Origin: Eutreptiella sp. 'Long Island Sound 2002'
Taxonomy: Eukaryota; Euglenozoa; Euglenophyceae; Eutreptiales; Eutreptiaceae
Assembly: GCA_964036045.1 (NCBI GenBank)
Contig: OZ038385.1
Location: forward strand, 58,499,919 to 58,563,918
DNA: 64,000 nucleotides
Direction of reading: 5' to 3'
Shown: in pieces, positions 1 to 12,900 of the stretch
Position numbering within the stretch: position 1 is the stretch's first letter
Layout: each line of letters starts with the position of its first letter
Made by a program: the position numbers and the translations under genes
Notes under the pieces: generated by a model
Database searches by the model: none
The model's input: only the letters and a program-made list of their open reading frames with translations
What the model was told of the DNA's origin: nothing

Positions 1-929
1 GCTGGAGCACCGCACCGCTGACCCGGCCGAGCAGCCTAGGCTAACCGGGCCAAAGGGGGGCAGCCTACAACCCCACCCCCCCATCCAAACCCACCAGGCG
101 CCACGAAACAGAACCCTCAGGCAGGGCGCGAGCCAGAGCCAGGACAGCAATCCGCCCAACCCGCCCAGACTGACACAACTTGCATTGTGCACCCTTTGCC
201 AAGGGCTTGAAAACCTGGCCTAACGTGGAGTCGTCGCCCACTGTCGAGCAGTTGGGAAAACGGAGGGGGGCAGGGGGGCATAACAACAAAGAAAACTGCC
301 AGCACAAACACCAGGATTTTTTCAGCTGTACTGTCTCTTTTGGAAAACAATCCTCTGTGTTACACTGGCATGTGCTTTGTGATGCGGCATATGGAGTTGT
401 CATTTGCAGCAGAGCTCGCACATGAAGGCAGGGGGCGGAGGCTCTAAGTCCGCCACACAGGTATATGATGTTTGCACTCTCGTTTTCAATATTGCTATTT
501 TGTCGGGGCCGAGGGCAGGTGGCCCATGGCAACACCGCGCACACTTGACACACCCTTTCGTTTTGTGAAGGGAAATCGGCCAAACAATCCAGTGATCCAG
601 CGTAAAGTTTCCCACAATTTTCTGGGGGTTGCCCCCAAGAGTCGTGTGGATACCTTGGCAGTTGGACTACTCAGTGTATCTGGTTTCCAGAGGGATTGGA
701 CGCCTGTTTGAATGCTGTTTCCTTCAGCAACTGTTTCCAATTGCAGGTGAGCTGGAAACTGGCGTTACCCCTTGATCATCGTGTGTGCATCACACGCTCC
801 CAGCGGGCGTTGGGTTGGGCGTGAGGTTGGGTTGGGCGTGAGGGAGGGGGAATGGGGGCCCACAACAACTACAATGCATGCAACACACAGAAACTGCAAA
901 ATACTCACTGTGTATGATGCAAAACACAC
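1..929 (-). other. IFT122 intron 25 (partial)
   Basis: The donor of exon 25 (GAG|GTGTGT on the minus strand) lies at 929. I find no match here to the next expected segment, the cysteine-containing region that follows the RxKPF motif in animal IFT122. The downstream exon is therefore probably outside the window. Nothing else convincing is seen. Confidence 0.6.
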
Positions 930-3900
930 CTCCGTGTCCTCAAAGGGTTTGGAACGGATGACGACACTCTGGAGGTCCAGGCTGTCAATCATGTTCTTGG
1001 GAATGACGAAGGTCTGCAGTTTGTCATATGCGAACCTGTGGAAAGAAAAAGGAAACAGCAGCGCAAGAGGGAGAAACAGGCATTCCACCATACGATGCAA
1101 CACCTACACTACACCACACCACACCACACCACACTACACCACGCCACACCACACCACACCCTGAGTACTCCCCAGCCCTACCCACTGGCTGGGTGCTGGG
1201 TGCAAAGCCCCCCACCACAAGGCCCGGGCACTGCCCTCTGGATGTTGTATTAACAGTGTTGGGTGTACGCACATTCGAGTGCTCAGCACCAGCCCCAAGA
1301 TCCCGCAGCCCCCTAGTACGGGCCGCCTAGGCCTCGGGAACCAGCCAGCGACCCCTAGAGAGGACGGCTGGCACAGCCCCCCTCTTCCTCCCCACACATG
1401 CCCGCCCCACCCACAGGGCCCCCACATCGCGGCACAGCACACGCCCCCCCCCTGTAGCCGGAGTAAATGAGGAGGGGAGCAGTCCACAGATGAGTGGATG
1501 GGCACCTTTCCCCTAAACAGCTGTGAGCGCGCCGGCCTAAACCCCAACCAAGGGGGCACCCACATGCCAGGGGACTACAACCATGCCGTAAGGGCCGGCC
1601 CCCCTCCTAGAGTGGCCGGGAAGCAGAAAACTCTCGCCCGTGCCTGGTGAGCGCCCGTCCACGCGGACACCCCCACCCAGGTATTGGGTATCCGGCAAAC
1701 TGAAGGTAGGTAGGTATAAGGCCATTAACCACGGCCACCACCCTGCACCGGAGAAGGGGACTGGGCCGTGCAACAGTCCCGAACCCCCAACAGGGAGCTC
1801 CTCCCCGTGCAGCCACCACAGATGGGGCTCTTCTTGGGGTAAATCCAACCACGAGCACACTCAACAGTAATAACCTAAACCTCCACGGGCCCCAACCCCC
1901 CTTCTTCTTCCTTTACCTCTCCTAGCACGCGGGACGTCGGCACAAAGGCCTAAGAACTTTAGTGACAGCCGTGCTGACACCCTAGCCATCCCAGCCAAAG
2001 TCAAATTGCTGCTCCGGCACCAGACTAGTCTACTTTTCCTAGGCACTCCTACCTCCGGTTCCTCACCTCCCCAGTAATAGGACTTAAACACCCACACTAG
2101 CCTAGGCCCACGGCCCACAGCCCAATGGCAGTGAGGTTAAGGAATCCCACTACCCACGCCTCACCAGCAGTGTGGCATTGTACAAAAGCCCCCCCCAAAC
2201 ATCTCCCCCCCCTTTTCAACATCCCCCAACACCGCAACAACGGTGCGCCTGCGCCGGGTGTGCCACCTCCGCCCCCCACCACCTGCTTTTCCCCGGTGTG
2301 TCGTCGCCCCCCCGGCCCGTGATCCCACGCCTTTTGGGGGACAACCATCCTCCGCAGGCAACCCACGGGTTGCGACCACCGGCACGGCGCAACACTTCGC
2401 CCCCCGGCCCATGATCCCGCGCCTTTTGGGGGATAGCCATCCCCCACAGGCGCCCCACAGGTAGCAACTACCGGCACAACGCGACACTTTGTCCCCTGTG
2501 CCCGTGATCCCATGCCTTGGGGGACAACCATCCCCCGCAGGCACCCCACAGGGGGCGACCACCGGTGCATCACGACACTTCGTCCCCCCGGCCCCTTCTT
2601 TTTGCGAGCAGTGGGACTCCTTCAATGCACTGCCACACTGTTGGGGAGTAGTGGGTAGTGGGACTCCTTCAATGCACCGCCACAATGCTGGGGAGCCCAG
2701 CAGGGCAGTGCACTGAAAGAGTTTCACTGCCCGCTCGTTCCCAGCAGTGTGGCGGTGCATCGAAGGAGTCCCACTACCCGCTGCTCCTCAGTGGCACCAG
2801 TGGCAGTGCACTGAAGGAGTTGCACCGAGGGAGTCCCACTGCCCATTGCCCGCTGCTCCCCATGGGGGTCATTTGGGGCTCTGGCCAGCCGCAGCCGACC
2901 AACCCACCCACCCACATCTGAAAAAAAACAAAATTTACTGAAGAAGCCCAAAATTGCCGACTCTAGGTACACAAACCTTTTTTTGGCGTCGCGGGGGGCG
3001 GGGTCTGCCACTAAGCAATGGCCTGCACGGGGTGCCAGCTACACCATGCCCCATGCCATTCCCTGCCCCAGCACATGCTCCACTGCCACTGCACTCTGCC
3101 GCATTGCACCGTACTGCATGACATCGCATACGAGCGGGCCGTACATTTGGGTCACAAATCATGGCACAAATGCATCCTCCCTCAGCAGCACCACACACCT
3201 TGCTAGTTTGTAGGTCTCCAACTGTTTGCCCAGCTTGGCAAGGGCCAGCACGATGTTGAGTCGTGAAATGCCATGGGGGACTTCTCCCTGTAGTGTCATG
3301 CTGAGATACCTGCACAACACCACAGAGGGCATCAAGAGGATCGAACGGATGGGGCAGTGCTAACTGGTGGCTAGAAACCATTGAAGAGCAGCAAGGAGAG
3401 CCAAGGGGCACTTGCACTTGAGGGGTGGGTGGGTCGGTGGGTGGAATTTGGTGGGATAAAATCTTGCCAATGGGAGATGATAAAACTGGAAACACTTGAC
3501 ATGCCAGCACCAAATGCAAACAGACAACAACGAGGCAAAACTCCAAATATCAACATGGGGTGCATGTTCTCCAATCTGACTTGGTTGAATCATGGGCAAC
3601 TCAAATGCATATGATCAATCTGATATTATGTCAATATCAAAATTATATCAAATATCAGGGTATCCATGCGTATGGAGGCTGGGACGAAATATCTTGTGCA
3701 AGAAGATAAGTATCTGTCAGCAGGATGTCGGGTTCTTGGAAGGGACAGACATATCCATAGCACATGCCCTTTCCCTGCACCCCCAAACTGTGCCTGCTGG
3801 TGGAAGAGCTGAACACAGGAAGATACAAAACACCAGCGTGGTCCACGGTGACACGCAGATCTCCACTGATGCACTATTGGGTGCGAGGTTAACAGAAGTG

Positions 3901-6900
3901 AAGCGGTGTGGAGATACAGGAGACGTATCTCCGCTCAATGGCAGCAAAAGAAAACAACCTGTCTCTGACCCTAAGCAGCCCTCAGCTGCCCTCTCTACAA
4001 TCCTCCTTGACCTCTTGAACGCTCTGAACCTGACTCCATCCCTTTCAACACTCTTCGTCTCTCCACAATCGTCCCCCTCTCCTGCAGCCATATCCCATTG
4101 GGAATCCTCCCCTGGTATGCGCGCAGAGTGGGCATGCAGTGACAACGACCCACACCTGGCAATGTGGAACAAGGTAGAAAGGTCCTGAGATGTAAAGGGC
4201 ACTTCGGTGTAGCGGTATATGCCATGGTACGCATAATACAGCTCGGCGTTGCGGTAATACTCATGGAATGCCTGGAGTTTGGCTTGGGCTTCCTCCTGCA
4301 AAGCAACAGCCGCAGCTCAAAGGGTGGATGAGGGGTCCGATATTCGGAGCGCAATCAAAGAATTTACCAATGGACACTTTGAGCGGGTGTAAATCTTGCT
4401 CAGATGATACATGACAGATGTCATAAAATGAGAAACGCTTGAAATGGCACCAATGAAGGCAAACACAGCAGTTAGGCACAGCACCCTGAGTCAGGCATTC
4501 TTTGCTTTCCTGGCGCAACACGGCTAAACCTTGCCACATGCGCAACCTCAAATACATAACGGTTCCATTCAAGGCCAAATATCCCGCGATCCGTGGTGGT
4601 TGGGTCAGTCATAATACACCATCTCAGGGCGACATGGCTCGTTGCCCCTCTCCCTCCCGGCTCCCTTTTCTGCATTGTTGTTTTTGACCCCACGCACAGC
4701 CCCAAACTGCTTTTTCATCTGAATGCACGCACATGCACGCAAATTTTGCGGCTTCTGCCCCGATTCCAGGCTGCCACCCCTTCCAGCTGGCTACAGCCCA
4801 TCCCAGCAATGTAACTTTTCTGAGCACAAGTTCCTGGGTCCACGCAAGCTGGACGTCGCTTTCCTCATCCATCAGATCGAGTGTGGAGGGGGATGGGACT
4901 ATGGTGCTGAGATCGAACCCCCCGTCCCACTGCCCCCTCGTGACGGAAATCATGGACATCTGAATTCACAACACGTGGTCCACACTGGGGCCTCTTGTCC
5001 AGCAGCATGCACCCGCCACGAACGTCTCACAAAACCACCAAAACCCAGCTGCCCTTTTGCAGCACACGCTCATGCATACCACAGGGATAGTACCGCCCTC
5101 ACCATCATCTTTGCTCACCGCAATCTGCAAATTCTCATATGCCAGCTTCCAGAAATAATACCCTGCATCCTGTGAAACATTCAAGGAGTCTAAGCAGAGC
5201 CACACCAGCAGAAGGAAGCCGCTACAATATCCATGAAACCTCCACCTTAAAATAAATGTGCTGCAATACCAGGCTTCAATTCTCGTTGTTGTGTATTCCC
5301 TGTGTCTAATGTGTCTCATAGGAGACTATTTGTGGACAGAGCCCCAGTCCACCACCAACAAAATCGACGTATTTCACAGTGAGGAGATCTTTGCAACTTG
5401 ACCCATGTATCACGCATGCACTTACGCCCATCCCAAGTCTCGGGGATCAGGTATTCACGGCATCTCTATGATCGCTATCATTGTCGTCATTTTAAGCACA
5501 ACCCTTCTATTACTGTTGTTAAGGAAGGCCCCCGGCGGACCGGGATAAGGTGGGCCTGCTCACAAATGCATACCCTGTACCGCCGCTCCATCACTCCGTT
5601 GTGCGCAAGTTGCTCCAACATTTTCAGGGCCAGCAAAGGCCGGTTGGCCTTCTTGAATGCTTCCTGAGAGAAAGGGGGGGTACGTAAATTTCAGAACGGC
5701 TGTTTTGACATTGCCTCTGGGTCGCTAGAGGCTCATTCCTGAGCGATGCAGTCGGTATGCAAGAGCTGCAGACGCAGCAAATGACGGATGGAGCACGAGG
5801 AAGGGAACGTGGTAGGAAGGGAGATAGGGTGCACGAAGCTGCCCCCCCAAACACCTCCCACCCACCCCCCACAAACCCCTCTGCCGGCCCAAATTTCAGC
5901 CACCAAAAAGCGAGGGTGCAGGCTGTGGGCTGGCCCCCCGTTGGGGGCCAGAAACCAGGGAGGGCAGCGTTTGCTCCCCCCCCCCCCCCCGAGGGAAAAC
6001 CCCCAGGTGAGGCATGAGGAGAGGGGCACAAAGGGGCAGTACGCAGGCGCCAGGGCAATGAGGCAGGGGAGGGCGGAGGATCGGACGGTGCGCGGGGCGG
6101 TTGGGCGGTAGGGAGGGAATTGACCGCCGCGATGGTGTAGGCGGGGGTGGGGTTCATACCCCCGTCCTGTGCCTCGGCCACCAGGACAAGCCCCCCCTCA
6201 CCAGAGTGCCGGTCAATGACCAACCCAATGGGCGGACCACACCACCAGGTGTGACGGGTGGCCACAGGGGCGCACGCAGCCGTGTGCCTGCCGGTGGAGA
6301 AGGGGCAGCGGCCCTCCCCTCCTTCAAGCGCAAGCGCTCGAGCCCGCACCATACGGGGCCCCACGGCAGCGGGCGGAGCCCTCAGCCGGGCGGGTACGCC
6401 TCACCCAGGGCAGGCGCGCAGCCCACAAAGGGCTGGCACGCCCAAGCCGCGCCACAAGCACCTCCACCCACCCGCTCCATCCTGTGCCCACCTTGCGCCT
6501 CTCGCTCCCCACTGCAGTCTCGCATGCAGGTGCCGAGCGACGGGGGCATCCTCACCCCAGTGAAGGGGAGGACTCAGAGCACCGGCAGCACGACATGGGG
6601 CCGCCGTGGGAGGCCTCTGGTGGGCAAGTGGGGCAGCGGGCTCCGGTAGTGACCTGTGTGGGGAGCCAGGCCGATATGTGGCCACCGACCCCCTGCGCTC
6701 TGCCGGTTGACTCTGTGATGGGGGAGCGGTCCACGAACGAGTGGCCAGGCGCTGCTCCCCGGTGCCTGCAACACCGCTTCACGGAGTGTGTGCTACACAG
6801 TGTGACAGGGTGCCTGCGGCACAACATCACAGAGTGCCGGCAGCACAACGACAACTGTACGCGGAGCTTGCTGCACGGCATCTCCTCTGCTCTAGACTGA

Positions 6901-9900
6901 AGTGCACAGGGGCAGAAACACTCCCCCTCTGCCCTGTGCTCGTGGGTAGGGGGAGAAGCACCCCCTGTCTACCCGGTGCCAGCGAGCCCAAGGCCGCAAA
7001 GGGCCGGCAGCGCCTGGGAGTGGGAGCTAGCAGTCTGTCGAGGGCTGTGGACGCGGCCACGGCGCGCACCAGGAGCACCTGGGGGCCTGGGGTGTAATTT
7101 CACATGGCAAGGCCGGCCCATCAGCAGGATTGTCGAGGGTGCCATCCCTCTCCCTCCCTCCCTCCCTCCCTCCCTCCCTCCCTCCCTCCCTCCTCCGCGT
7201 CACAGGCGGTGCAGGGGCATGGGCAGGGGCTGAGGTAGGCCGGTAGGTAGGCCGAGGGCTGGGGAGGCTGTGTAAGGGACAGTGCCAGGGGTGATGGCAG
7301 GTGTGTGTAGGGGCTGTGGTAGGTGCAGTGTGAGGGGCTGTGCCAGGGGTGGTGCAGGGGGTTGCGGCAGGAGAGGGGGCTGGGTCGCCGGGCGCCCCTG
7401 GAACGGGGCACCGGGTGGGGCCTCGGGGTGGAGCCGGGAGCGCTCCGCATGCTGAGCGGAGCGTGGCCAGGGCACCGCCCCAAAGCCAAGGGCGCCGGGA
7501 AGGGTCTGTCAATGGCCCGGGGTGTGCATCTCACATGGCATGGCCGGCCGATATGCAGCGTTGTCAGGAGCGCCATTGTGCATCACCCCAGGCGTCCTGT
7601 GAGCTTAAGATCCCCCAAATCCAAGTCCAAATCCAATCCCCACACCTTCCCCCCCCACACACCCCACACACACACACCTACACCCTCGGCCAGCCGATAT
7701 GCAGAGTCGTTGGGGATGCAATCGTGCTCCACCCCAGGCATCCTGTGAGCCTTAAGATCGGCCTCCAAATCCAAATCCAAATCCAAATCCCCACCCCCCC
7801 CACCCCTTCCTCGCTTGCTCCGCTTGCTAGAGCCTGCCCCAATGCACCTTCCTTGCTTGCTTGGCTTGCTTGAGAGACATGCCATCGTGCACGGGTAAAC
7901 GATGTTAGCAGGCCTTTTTCTACTTTCCTTCCCCAAATAGTGTCACTCCGCATCTACAACATGCCGACAATGTCTACAATCAGCAGACCACGTCTACTTG
8001 GGACAGACACTGTCTACAGATTGTAGACCGCCATCCCCCCCCCCCCCCCCCGCACACACACCCACCTCCAAGGTGTGGGGGGTGGGGGGCGACTTTGTGC
8101 GATATATGGAAGGGAGACAGTGCCGTGAATTATTTCGGGACCATTGCTTGCCTTCCACGTTGGCGAGATGCTGCAGGGTACACAGGGAGGGCGGATGGTT
8201 GAAAGTTATGAGTGCAGTGCGTGCGGCACAACGGGGCATGCAAAACGGCACTGGAGTGGCGACCTGGGCCTCATCAAAGCGATCGTTCAAGGCCAGCCAC
8301 TCCGCATGAGGCAGATACACTTCTTCAGAGTATTCTGGATGGGCATCCAACAGTTGGAAAGCTTCGTCCCACTTCAACATCTGTGGCAAACGACCCCATG
8401 AAACACCAGCAAGACAAATTTCCTCCTCCCTTGACACATCAAGGGGAGATCTGGCAAGACGGGGGTCGCCCCACGGTATCACAAACAATGGGTCAGGCCA
8501 TCATCAGATTCGAGTAGAGGAAAAATCTATCCCCTTTTGAGGGGTCAATCTGCACATTATCTTTCAAGAAACCACTGCCCTGTCACGGGCCCTTTGAGGG
8601 GTGCTGTGGCTTCATATCGTTGTGGGCAAAATTGCGAGCGCTTTAGCCCTCGTAAGTGCATGCTCGATTCAAATCCAGCAGCTGCCTTCCAGTCCCAAAC
8701 CATGCAGTGTGGGGAGGGGGCGGAGGCTCCTGAACCCCAAACCAGCCTTGGGCAACACAATCGTTGGCACCCAAACCATGACACGTCAACTTCGGTGTGT
8801 CCATGTGGCAGAGGCCACACAGGCTGCCACTTTACAGGGGAGTGGGACACTGGCTGACCGAAATGTTTACGGCAGAAAAGCTCCACTCAGGGAGGAGCAT
8901 CAAATTTACTGGTGAGGTCGTGAATCACAGCCCGCACAAACTCACCGGTCGGCCCCATGCACCTTGCGCAATCTGGCTCTGGACAGACAAACTCATCTGG
9001 GCCTTTCCCTCGCTAATCAATTCTGAGTAGGAAGCAGGATGGCCGGCAACAACAGACCCCCGTAGGGCTGTTCGTTTCTGTGGGTTGCAAAACCTTCTCA
9101 TACCACCTCCACAATCTTGGAACCAGCGCAACATACCTCAACATGAAGCTGCATGAGGGACTTAACGTCGTTGATTTTCAGATACGCCTCCTGAGTTGAG
9201 TCCAAACGCGGACAGTGGCTGAAAGCTGTTGAGTTGGTCAGGGTTGTCAAACATTGTGGGGGTATTGTGTTGACAGTTGTTGTGAGAGCTTTGAGACTGC
9301 TGCACGGGTTGTGTGAGTGTAAAATGCAAATGAGGCCCGAAGGTTGTGAAGGTTGTTAACAGTAGAGCAAAAGAAACTTGCTGAAACGACCGAAAGTTGG
9401 GAGGCGGGATTAGGGTTGTCAAAAAATGAGAATAGGTTGTGAAGAGCTGCTGAGGGTTGTTGAGGGTTGAAAAGACATGGGTCGCATGATCAGGACAGGA
9501 TGGGCTGTGTCGCACAATCGGGACCTGATGGGCATCATCACATCACAGGACACCTGATGGCGGGTTGTTGAGGGTGCGAGATCCAGGCCCAGGTGCGCAA
9601 GCATTGCTACCAGATGATGCCAAAGCAGCCGTCCCAAGTGTCGACTGCCTTGGGTCGCTGGTGTTATTGCATGGGCCAATGAGGCTAGGGCTACGCGGGT
9701 GCAAGGGGTCCGTACATAGGAGCCACACTGTGTGGATCTGTCAACAATGGCCCCCTTCGTGATAAGGGCACAAGGAGCTGGTCGATGGCATGTGACACCC
9801 AAGGGAGGCCTCGGTGTTGAAAGCCTCAGCGGCGGCGGCTCCCTGAGACCCACACTGCCCTTCCCACCACCCTCCTCCTACCACCCCACTGCCCTCCAAC

Positions 9901-12900
9901 AGCCATCCCACTGGCCCCTCATGGCTTTGCCCCCTGACTGCAGCTCCGCCTCCCACTGCCTTCCACTGCCCTCTCACCGCCCTTTGTGGTAGCAGGCCCT
10001 GCTGGCAGATTGCACAAAATTCTATTGCCTTTGGCAAGGCACCTCGAAGAAATACTTTTGTAATTTGTTCGCCCTCTGACCCCCCCCCTCTGTCCCACAT
10101 ACTTCAGCCTCTTCATCAACATACTTCATTTTTCAGGCTTGACTGTAAGGTCAGTCGAAGCCAATGCAAAAAACAACTCCCTAAGACTCAAATAATGAAA
10201 ATAGAGATCATCCTGCAAGGTGGGATGCTCTGGAGGTACATAATAATAGTCCTCAGAGCTAGATTTCCGAGAGCCATCAGGCAAAATCTGCTACATGGCT
10301 CCCCATGACTTTATACGCACTGCCATTGTCACCAAATGATCAATATCGATGATATTGCCTTCATCTCTGCGAATTTGGAGACCACACAGCAGGTTTTGGC
10401 AAAAGTGTCAGAACTCAGCACTGTGCTTGGCTTCCAGGTAAAGAACTTCTAAACGGAAATTTACAGATGGACCCCATCTGCTGTGAATGAAACCGTGATG
10501 TGGGATGGAGTCCCTCACAAAGCCCGACCCCCGATCCTGTGGTACTTAGGCCATCTGCTTGCGCACCCGTCGCCAATCGCCACCAACCGCCAACCGCCAA
10601 CCTTTTAAGTAGAGAAGGTCCCATGACCAGGAAGCAGAGAGCGTCCCCGTGAGCATTCATTTATGTTGGTGTTACGAAGGCCTTTTTTTTCGCCCCTTAA
10701 GGACTCCCCTGGCGCAGTGCCATATACCTCCCTCGCTTGGCGGGCGGCAGCGGTTGGCGGCGGTTGGCATTTGGCGGTTGGTGGTCCCTGGGGGCGGTCC
10801 TTAACAAAAAAAAATTTCAGGCTTCTTAAGGACCCCCCTGTGCCGCGTCTGTGCTTGATCTGATAACCTGTCTTCGAGGTGATTTGTGCAGCGGGTGGCA
10901 GGGGTCACAAAACTGTACGGCAGGTGTTGGCGGGCATTATGCCTGGCTGTGCGTGCGTGCACACACCCTTGAAAACTATTGGATAGCTTTGAGCAGGTGT
11001 CACCACATTTTGGGCAGATGAGGGCAGATGTTGCAAAACTGTTGGGAGGTGGGCCTGTTGTGAGGTGGTAGCTCTATGTAAGCACCTGTCACCGGTGACG
11101 CCTGTTAAGGGTTGTGGAGGACCAGGGAGGTTGTGGACGGCTGTGGAGGGTTGCTGAGGGTTTGGGGGGGTTGTTGAGGGTTGTTGAGCGTTCTGGAAGG
11201 TGATGAAGCGTTGAGGGTTGGAGGACCGTGGCGTGTTCGGCGATCCAGCCTCAGCACACGCAAGCATGCAGCAGCAACGAACCTTGGCGTAGGAATGGAT
11301 GCCGTGCTTGCGGAAGAACTGCCCACAAGCCTTAATTGACAGCGTCTCAGACTTGGGTAGCTGCAGGCAAAAGAAGCACATGATTTGGGAAATGTGGTTT
11401 TCTTTGGTGTATGCCCCGGACTAAAAACATCTCAGTTCCATGTGGTCTTGCCACAAATGATGAATGGAAGGACAAAAAATGCTGTGTGTACTGTGCCACG
11501 TGTATTCATCCCGCAACTGCTGTAGGCTAGGCAAACAGGACATCCGCACATCAGAGAAATCACAGCCGCTGCCATTGATGTCTATCAAGGGGGGAGGGGG
11601 AGCGCTAATTAAGGTGAGCTAAGCGAAGGTACAGGTGGAACCTTTGGTAGTCTTACCTGATTGAACACAGCCACCTACCAGGAGCTACTGGTTTGCAACC
11701 ACTCAGAAGCACATAACTTCAAAAGGGTGTGGGAAGGAGGAACGATGCGGACTGTAACTGCCTTGCCGTTGGGCAGGTGCGTCCAAGTGGACAACCCATA
11801 CCGGCGGTGGGGGGCCCCTTCCCAACGGCGGCTTTTGGGCCCCAGGATGTCCACTTGTGGGGTCGCCTTGCTGCAGGGGCACATTACAACCTTCCGCCCG
11901 TCCGTTCTCGCGCTCAGTCCTTGTTGTGGCGAGCACGTCATGTGCCCCCCCAAACGCTACTTGTGTCTGTGGTGTGTGTATCGTGTGTCCTTCCCACGCG
12001 TGGCATGGGTGCAACCCAGGGTGGCGGGTGGGGTTGGTGATGGGTGGGTGGGTGGGGATGGGGGGGTTGAGACCTAATTTTGTAGAGATTGGATTTGATA
12101 AATTCAGGGTATCAGGGGGGGGGTCTCAAGCTGGCACCAGCCACTTGCCTGTTGCGAAGTGATGAGCTCTTTCACAAAACGAAAATCACTCATTTCCACC
12201 CAAAACACCTCCCAGTAAGCTGTTCCATAGGGGCGCCTGCGCAAAATGAAGGATCAGCACGCAGAACGCGGCCATGCAACAAACCAATCCCAGAAAACGA
12301 GACTGGGTCTGGCAGAAACACTCTGCAACAAAGCATTCGCAGCACGGGTTTGTTTGCTTTGCAGTCTAAATGCTTTGCAAAGCACGGGCCTGAAGGTCCT
12401 AAACAGCATTCCCTTTAACGCGAACGCCTGCTTTCACAAGACACTCCTGGCAGTCTTGCATTCGGAGACATTCAGTCGCCCAAAAATTTGGCGGATAGGC
12501 CCTCCTGGTCTTGATCCAAGGTGCCTGGCTTTCAGCATTGAAATGCATGTTCAAGAGTATGGGTGCAGGGAAACACAGACAGTGAAAGCAGCATGCACAC
12601 ATACCTGGCGGCAGACCTCGATGAGGGTGTCCAACCAGCCCCGCTCTCCCATAATGCCAATGGCCCGCATATGGTCTGAACACACAACAAGATCAGGCAA
12701 TTGCTTGGTAATACTGGGGGGGGGGGGGGGTTAGACTGGCCTCCCTGGGATTTTGGCTGCCACCCACCCATATACCGGGGGGGGGGGGGTCCCAGGGCTT
12801 GGTCTACCACCAATATTGCCCATAGACAGAAAGACACCTGCAAAGAACGAAGGCCCTTGAGCTGCAGTGGCAGCACCCCCATGTGTCACAATGTGCCTCA

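Noticed and set aside
65-583. 172-residue minus-strand frame with CxxC pairs, as a possible IFT122 C-terminal exon
   Set aside because: It does not follow the expected order of residues after the RxKPF segment and has no phase-matched acceptor that I could support.
2307-2590. CRISPR-like spaced repeats
   Set aside because: The units are contiguous 91-bp tandem copies without unique spacers, in a eukaryotic intron.
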